Source: Actinacidiphila acidipaludis
GTDB taxonomy: Bacteria; Actinomycetota; Actinomycetes; Streptomycetales; Streptomycetaceae
Reading direction: 5' to 3'
Assembly (NCBI RefSeq): GCF_019890725.1
Contig: NZ_JAINZZ010000047.1
Coordinates: 1-61,989 of the forward strand
Length of the DNA stretch: 61,989 bases
The translations under genes were made by a program, and so were the position numbers. A model generated the notes under the pieces. That model was not told where the DNA came from. It did not search any database and worked only from the letters and a program-made list of their open reading frames with translations. Below, one piece after another: positions 57,934-61,989 of this stretch (its first letter is position 1; each line of letters begins with the position of its first letter).

Positions 57934-59679
57934 ATGCGAGGAATCGGACGGTTGAACCTTACGCGTTGGAGCGCCCGGCTCCCCGGAACACAGCGGCGCG
58001 GCGCCGTCCCCGCGGCCCGCGCCAAGACCGCCGACCCCGCAGCCGCACCTGCCGCCGGACGTGGCCTCCTCGGCACCGGCCGCGCCGACACCGCGCCCGC
58101 CACGGGGGCCGCCGCGTACGCAGCCGACGGGTCCGTCCAGGTCACGGGCGCGCCCCCGATCCCCGAGGTGCTCACCAGCCTCCCCGCGCTCATCGCGGTC
58201 ACCCACGGCTCGGCGCACCGCGTCGGCTTCGTCAACGACGCGTACACCGACGTCTTCGGCCCTCGCAGCACCGGGGCGCCGGCCCGCGAGGCGCTGCCCG
58301 AACTCGACGAGCTCGGCCTGCTGCCGCTGATGGACCAGGTGCACCGCAGCGGCAAGCCGCGGACCGTCAAAGCCCGCAAGGTGACCCACGGCGACACCAC
58401 GGCCGTCACCCGTCAGGGTTACTTCACCTTCACCTGCACGCCGGTCGACGCCGACGACCCCGACCCCGAACGCCGGGGCGTCCTGGTGTTCGCCGCCGAC
58501 GTCACCGACCAGGTGCTCTCCGCCGACCGCCTCCGTGAGAGCGAGCGCCGCCTCCACGAGACGGCCGTCACCCTCCAGCGCAGCCTGCTGCCGCAGGAGC
58601 TCGAACAGCCCGACGACCTGCGGGTGGCCGCCACCTACCAGCCGGGCGGCACCGACGCGGCGGTCGGCGGCGACTGGTACGACGTCATCACCCTCGGCGC
58701 CGGGCGCACCGCGCTGGTCATCGGGGACGTCATGGGACGCGGCGTGCGGGCCGCCGCCGTCATGGGACAGCTGCGCACCGCCGTCCGCGCCTACGCCCGC
58801 CTCGACCTGCCCCCGCACGAGGTCATCCAGCTCCTGGACGGGCTCGCCTCCGAGATCGACGCCACCCAGATCGCCACCTGCGTCTACGCGGTGCACGACC
58901 CCAGCGAGGGCCGGCTGTCCTACGCCAGCGCCGGCCACCTGCCGATCGTCATCCGGGACCCCGACGGCACCGTCCGCCGCGCCGAGGAACCGACCGGACC
59001 GCCGTTGGGTACCGGGGGCTGGATCCACACCTCCGGCAGCATCCCGCTCGGCCCCGGCTGCACCGCCGTCCTCTACACCGACGGACTGATCGAACGCCGC
59101 GACCAGGACATCGACGACGGCATCACCGCGCTGACCGGCGCCCTCGCCGGGGCCACCGGATCACCGCAGGTCGTCTGCGACCGGCTGCTGCGCGCCCTCG
59201 GCGTCACCTCGGAGCACGACGACGACGTGGCCGTGCTGGTGCTGCAGTACCCCGACCGCACCGGGGACGACGCCGAACTGTTCCGCAACGCCTCGCTCGA
59301 CCTGCTGGGTGGAGTCGAGGCCGCGCCGCGCGCCCGCGCCTTCGCCTCCGGGGTGCTCGCCTCCTGGCGCTTCCCCGTGGAACTCCGCGACCTCGGTGTG
59401 CTTGCGGCCAGCGAACTCGTCGCCAACTCGCTCAAGCACGGGCACCCGCCGATGCGGCTGCGCCTGCGCCGCACCGACCGGCGCCTGATCATCGAGGTCA
59501 CCGACGGCGACGAGCACCTGCCGCGCCGCCGCAGGGCGGAGCCGGGCGACGAGTCCGGCCGCGGCATCTCGATCATCGCCACCATCGCGTCCGGCTGGGG
59601 CTCCCGCCGCACGCCGGGCGGCGGCAAGGCCGTCTGGTGCGAGTTCGCGCTGCCCGAGTACCCCGCGGAAACGGAGTAG
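57934..59679 (+). CDS. PAS-SpoIIE phosphatase-HATPase regulator
   Basis: A 581-residue switch protein. Residues about 70-195 hold a PAS-like domain (FVNDAYTDVFGPRSTGAPAR), 205-425 a PP2C/SpoIIE phosphatase with metal-binding Asp residues in GGDWYDVITL, IGDVMGRGV and DDDVAVLVL, and 440-575 an RsbW-like HATPase (AASELVANSLKHG, GRGISIIATIASG). It can both phosphorylate and dephosphorylate STAS antagonists such as BldG homologues. Over forty such proteins occur in a typical streptomycete. ATG 57934 has no good ribosome-binding site; TTG 57952 is a credible alternative. Confidence 0.88.
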   Translation: MRGIGRLNLTRWSARLPGTQRRGAVPAARAKTADPAAAPAAGRGLLGTGRADTAPATGAAAYAADGSVQVTGAPPIPEVLTSLPALIAVTHGSAHRVGFVNDAYTDVFGPRSTGAPAREALPELDELGLLPLMDQVHRSGKPRTVKARKVTHGDTTAVTRQGYFTFTCTPVDADDPDPERRGVLVFAADVTDQVLSADRLRESERRLHETAVTLQRSLLPQELEQPDDLRVAATYQPGGTDAAVGGDWYDVITLGAGRTALVIGDVMGRGVRAAAVMGQLRTAVRAYARLDLPPHEVIQLLDGLASEIDATQIATCVYAVHDPSEGRLSYASAGHLPIVIRDPDGTVRRAEEPTGPPLGTGGWIHTSGSIPLGPGCTAVLYTDGLIERRDQDIDDGITALTGALAGATGSPQVVCDRLLRALGVTSEHDDDVAVLVLQYPDRTGDDAELFRNASLDLLGGVEAAPRARAFASGVLASWRFPVELRDLGVLAASELVANSLKHGHPPMRLRLRRTDRRLIIEVTDGDEHLPRRRRAEPGDESGRGISIIATIASGWGSRRTPGGGKAVWCEFALPEYPAETE

Positions 59680-59702
59680 CCCCGCGGTCCTCGACCACGG
59701 GG
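59680..59702. terminator. Terminator between convergent SpoIIE and MFS genes
   Basis: CCCCG and CGGGG, then GGTC and GACC, pair around CTC directly after the phosphatase stop. Confidence 0.65.
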
Positions 59703-59744
59703 CCACGCCGTTCGGCGCGTCCCGCCAGGGGGCACGCCCACGCG

Positions 59745-61052
59745 TCACGCGGGCAGGGTCTCCTCGACCTGCGGCTTCGGCGCCGACCGCGCGACCACGC
59801 GGGTCGGCCGGAGCGGACTGTCCTGGGCCGGCGCCAGCCGCCGGCCCAGCCGCAGCGCGATCGCCGAGATCGCCAGCGAGCACACCACCAGCATCAGCAG
59901 GTAGGCGTCGTACGCCCCCGCCGCGGCCAGCACACCGCCGACCGCCGGGCCCAGCGCCAGTGCCAGCTGCTTGACCAGTGCGAACGCCGCGTTGTACTGC
60001 CCGACCATCCGCTCCGGAGCCAGGTCCGCCACAAGCGGCGAGACCGTCGGCGCGAGCATCGCCTCACCCAGACCGAACAGCGCGTACGTGGAGATGATCG
60101 CCGCGACGGCCGCCGCGTGGTGACCGTGCACCACGCCCGACGCCCAGGCCACGCTCCACGCGACCGTCCACACCACGCCGACCCCGGCGATCACCCGGCT
60201 GCGGCGGCGGTGCTCCACGAGCCGCAGCACCACGAACTGCGCCAGCACGATCACCGCCGTGTTCGCGGCCAGGGCGATGCCCAGCGTCGCGGGGGAGATC
60301 CGGGTGACCTCGACCGCGAACGCGGACAGGCCCGACTCGAACTGCCCGTAGCAGGCGAAGAACATCACGAAGCCGAGCACGCACAGCGCCACCATCGAAC
60401 GGTCGGCCAGCAGCGTCCGCAGTCCGCCGCCCGCGGTCGGACGGTCACCGCCGGGGATCGCCTCACGCAGCTGCGGCACCCGCGGCAGCCGCACGGTGGC
60501 CACCACGGCACCGAGCACCAGGAACATCGCCGCCTCGATGGCGAACAGCCGGAGGAACGACGACGGGTGCGCGGTGTCGACCATCAGCCCGCCGAGCAGC
60601 CCGCCCACGCCGAGCCCCAGGTTGTTCAGGAAGAACTGCGTGGCGAACGCCCGCGAACGGGTGACCGTCGTCGAGCACCAGACGATCATCGTCGCCAGGG
60701 CCGGCTGCACCACCGCGACACCCGCGCCGAGCGAGGCCGCCGCGGCGATCACGCCCGGCTCGCTGCCCGACAGACCCAGACCCAGGGAGCCGGCCGCGGC
60801 CAGCAGCGTGCCCGCCACGGCGACCGGGATCGGGCCCCGGCGGTCGATGGCGCGCCCGGTGAAGGGCAGCACGACGAGCGCGGCGATGGCGAGCGTCGCC
60901 AGCACCGCGCCGGCGGTGCCCGCACCCAGGCCGCGCACCTGGGACACATAGATGAACGTGAACGGCACGGTGAAGCCGTTGCCGAACGCGCTCAGGGCGT
61001 TACCCAACTGGATCCGGCGCAGAGCTGCGCCCATCGCGGTGGTCACACTCAC
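59745..61052 (-). CDS. MFS transporter
   Basis: A 435-residue major-facilitator with 12 helices. The loop 2-3 region shows TGRAIDRRGPIPVAV, the usual DxxGRR-like turn; the substrate may be a drug or metabolite. It is divergent from a MarR regulator with a 133-bp gap holding palindromes, so it is probably MarR-controlled and an exporter. GTG 61052 is used. No fusion or truncation. Confidence 0.88.
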   Translation of the reverse strand: MSVTTAMGAALRRIQLGNALSAFGNGFTVPFTFIYVSQVRGLGAGTAGAVLATLAIAALVVLPFTGRAIDRRGPIPVAVAGTLLAAAGSLGLGLSGSEPGVIAAAASLGAGVAVVQPALATMIVWCSTTVTRSRAFATQFFLNNLGLGVGGLLGGLMVDTAHPSSFLRLFAIEAAMFLVLGAVVATVRLPRVPQLREAIPGGDRPTAGGGLRTLLADRSMVALCVLGFVMFFACYGQFESGLSAFAVEVTRISPATLGIALAANTAVIVLAQFVVLRLVEHRRRSRVIAGVGVVWTVAWSVAWASGVVHGHHAAAVAAIISTYALFGLGEAMLAPTVSPLVADLAPERMVGQYNAAFALVKQLALALGPAVGGVLAAAGAYDAYLLMLVVCSLAISAIALRLGRRLAPAQDSPLRPTRVVARSAPKPQVEETLPA

Positions 61053-61105
61053 CTCTTTCGGGCTGGGGGAGTCCCCGGGCGGAGCCGGAGGGCTTCGGCC
61101 TGAAG

Positions 61106-61116
61106 ACTTCAGAAGT
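61106..61116. promoter_or_regulatory. Palindrome between MFS and MarR genes
   Basis: ACTTC-A-GAAGT is a perfect 5-1-5 palindrome. Nearby, GAAGTAAAG and GAAGGTAAAG (61112-61133) repeat in direct order. The gap is AT-rich for this genome and fits a MarR operator. CATACT (61173-61178) is 7 nt before the marR start. Confidence 0.6.
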
Positions 61117-61185
61117 AAAGTTCGAAGGTAAAGATTACATACGGAAGGGCTTTAGGGCAACGTCGTTCGTGGCATACTCATTCCC

Positions 61186-61746
61186 ATGACCGCAGCCGAG
61201 GGTTCACCGGCCACACCCCAGGAGCTGGACCTCGACGCCCAGATCGCCGCCTACCAGCGCGAGTTTCCCGAGGTCGACCCTCAGGTGGAGAAGGTCGTCA
61301 CCGCCCTGGGCCGGCTCAACCGCAGGATGAACGTCGCCTACGGCCGGCAACTGGTCGACCTGGGGATCAGCAACTCCGAGTGGGAGGTCCTCAAGGCGCT
61401 GGTCGTCGTGGGCCGCCCCTACCAGCTCGGTCCCGGGGACCTCGCCAAGCGTCTCGGCCTCACCCCGGCCGCCATGACCCACCGCATCGACCGCATGGTC
61501 GGCGAGGGCCTGGTCACCCGGGAGCGCGACGAGTCCAACCGCGTCCGCGTGATCGTCGAGCTCACGGACGAGGGCCGGGAGAAGTGGCTGCAGACCATGC
61601 GCCTGGCCGCCGCCTTCGAGGACGACCTCCTCCAGGACCTCACCCCGGAGGAGCGCGGCTCCCTGGGCGAGATCCTCACCCGCCTGCTGCGCCGCGTGGA
61701 GTCGACGCAGCCGGACGCCGGCGGGCGCCTCGAGGACCTTGACTGA
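61186..61746 (+). CDS. MarR family regulator
   Basis: A 186-residue MarR protein. The winged helix lies near residues 65-125: NSEWEVLKALVVVG, LGPGDLAKRLGLTPAAMTHR and MVGEGLVTRERDESNRVRV. Flanking helices for dimerisation are present. It is 30-40 residues longer than usual at the N-terminus. It probably represses the divergent MFS gene and itself. A -10 box CATACT lies 7 nt before the ATG, so the message is probably leaderless. Confidence 0.92.
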   Translation: MTAAEGSPATPQELDLDAQIAAYQREFPEVDPQVEKVVTALGRLNRRMNVAYGRQLVDLGISNSEWEVLKALVVVGRPYQLGPGDLAKRLGLTPAAMTHRIDRMVGEGLVTRERDESNRVRVIVELTDEGREKWLQTMRLAAAFEDDLLQDLTPEERGSLGEILTRLLRRVESTQPDAGGRLEDLD

Positions 61747-61789
61747 ACGAGGCGCGTCGGACGCTTCGCAACTGTTCAGCCGGTCGGGG

Positions 61790-61818
61790 TTGACACCGGC
61801 CGGACGGGTACGTAATGT
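61790..61818 (+). promoter_or_regulatory. Near-consensus vegetative promoter
   Basis: TTGACA (61790-61795), 17-bp spacer, TAATGT (61813-61818). This is the best promoter match in the window and points out of it to the right. Confidence 0.8.
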
Positions 61819-61824
61819 TCTCCG

Positions 61825-61989
61825 GGTTGCCCGACGTGAGCGCCGACTCCGGTCGGTCCCCGGGCAGCCATCCCGCAGGAACCTTCTCGATTCGACTCGC
61901 GACTGTCGCGCTGTTGTTTCGTCGTGTGTTTTTTCGGAATGCGAGTGGTCATTCGAACCGCCCGGCCGATTTGGCCGGCGGGACGGGAG
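61825..61989 (+). other. Structured 5' leader of a gene beyond the window
   Basis: GGTTGCCCG (61825-61833) pairs with CGGGCAGCC (61861-61869), enclosing CCGAC/GTCGG (61843-61847/61852-61856). AT-rich runs follow (TGTTGTTTCGTCGTGTG, TTTTTTCGG). No ORF starts here. A strong promoter and long folded leader without a ribosome-binding site suggest an rRNA operon or other stable RNA, but no rRNA sequence is in view. Confidence 0.4.

Overview
This window is a stretch of chromosome from a streptomycete. The DNA is very GC-rich, most third codon positions are G or C, GTG and TTG starts are common, and several genes are development-linked actinobacterial loci: bldG with its partner kinase, ssd with a Tad pilus cluster, a K+-independent proton pyrophosphatase, a fused thymidylate kinase and a TopA with a lysine-rich tail. 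I see no phage, insertion sequence, CRISPR array, tRNA or complete rRNA gene. From memory, gene order follows Streptomyces coelicolor in two blocks: the pyrE/fba/kynurenine block (SCO364x-365x) and the crp-to-topA/tmk block (SCO3571 down to about SCO3540). Here they join near position 9.2 kb.

Layout. 1-668 is non-coding and carries a long nested inverted repeat. 669-5956 has an SRPBCC protein, an aldose epimerase, pyrE, a 36-bp perfect palindrome containing a parS site, fba, and DUF3151 and DUF3152 genes. 6045-9159 is a three-gene tryptophan-to-anthranilate operon. 9276-13344 has crp, nth, a CoA-type NUDIX hydrolase, a membrane serine protease and a 59-residue ORF. 13470-21112 is a leftward block: hydrolase, holin-like protein, nhaA, acs and a SulP/carbonic anhydrase fusion. 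21411-24689 has a degenerate deacetylase-like lipoprotein, a CooC-like ATPase and a degenerate Fic-fold protein.

24775-26080 carries two probable regulatory RNAs on either side of a HAD phosphatase gene. One is an Ms1/scr3559-like RNA on the minus strand. The other is a clear 6C RNA on the plus strand. Then follow a pair of DnaA boxes, ssd and the tad genes (26356-31977), a large helicase, and bldG-apgA. From hppA (35790) to about 48.3 kb are a lipoprotein, a methyltransferase, a TM2/DUF2752 pair, topA and an MFS-thymidylate kinase fusion. The right end (48.8-62 kb) is regulatory: an AfsR-like regulator, a FrnE-type DsbA protein behind a palindromic operator, a membrane-anchored sigma factor with its own zinc-finger and NPCBM domains, a TetR, a type II NADH dehydrogenase, a SpoIIE-type phosphatase, and a divergent MFS/MarR pair. 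The window ends in a strong promoter and structured leader whose gene lies outside.

Two themes recur. Many starts sit 5-7 nt after a TAGGCT-like -10 box, so their mRNAs are probably leaderless. Control signals are also dense: parS inside a terminator, DnaA boxes before ssd and ndh, a hairpin that can cover the acs ribosome-binding site, and palindromic operators at dsbA, tetR, marR and the lipoprotein gene.
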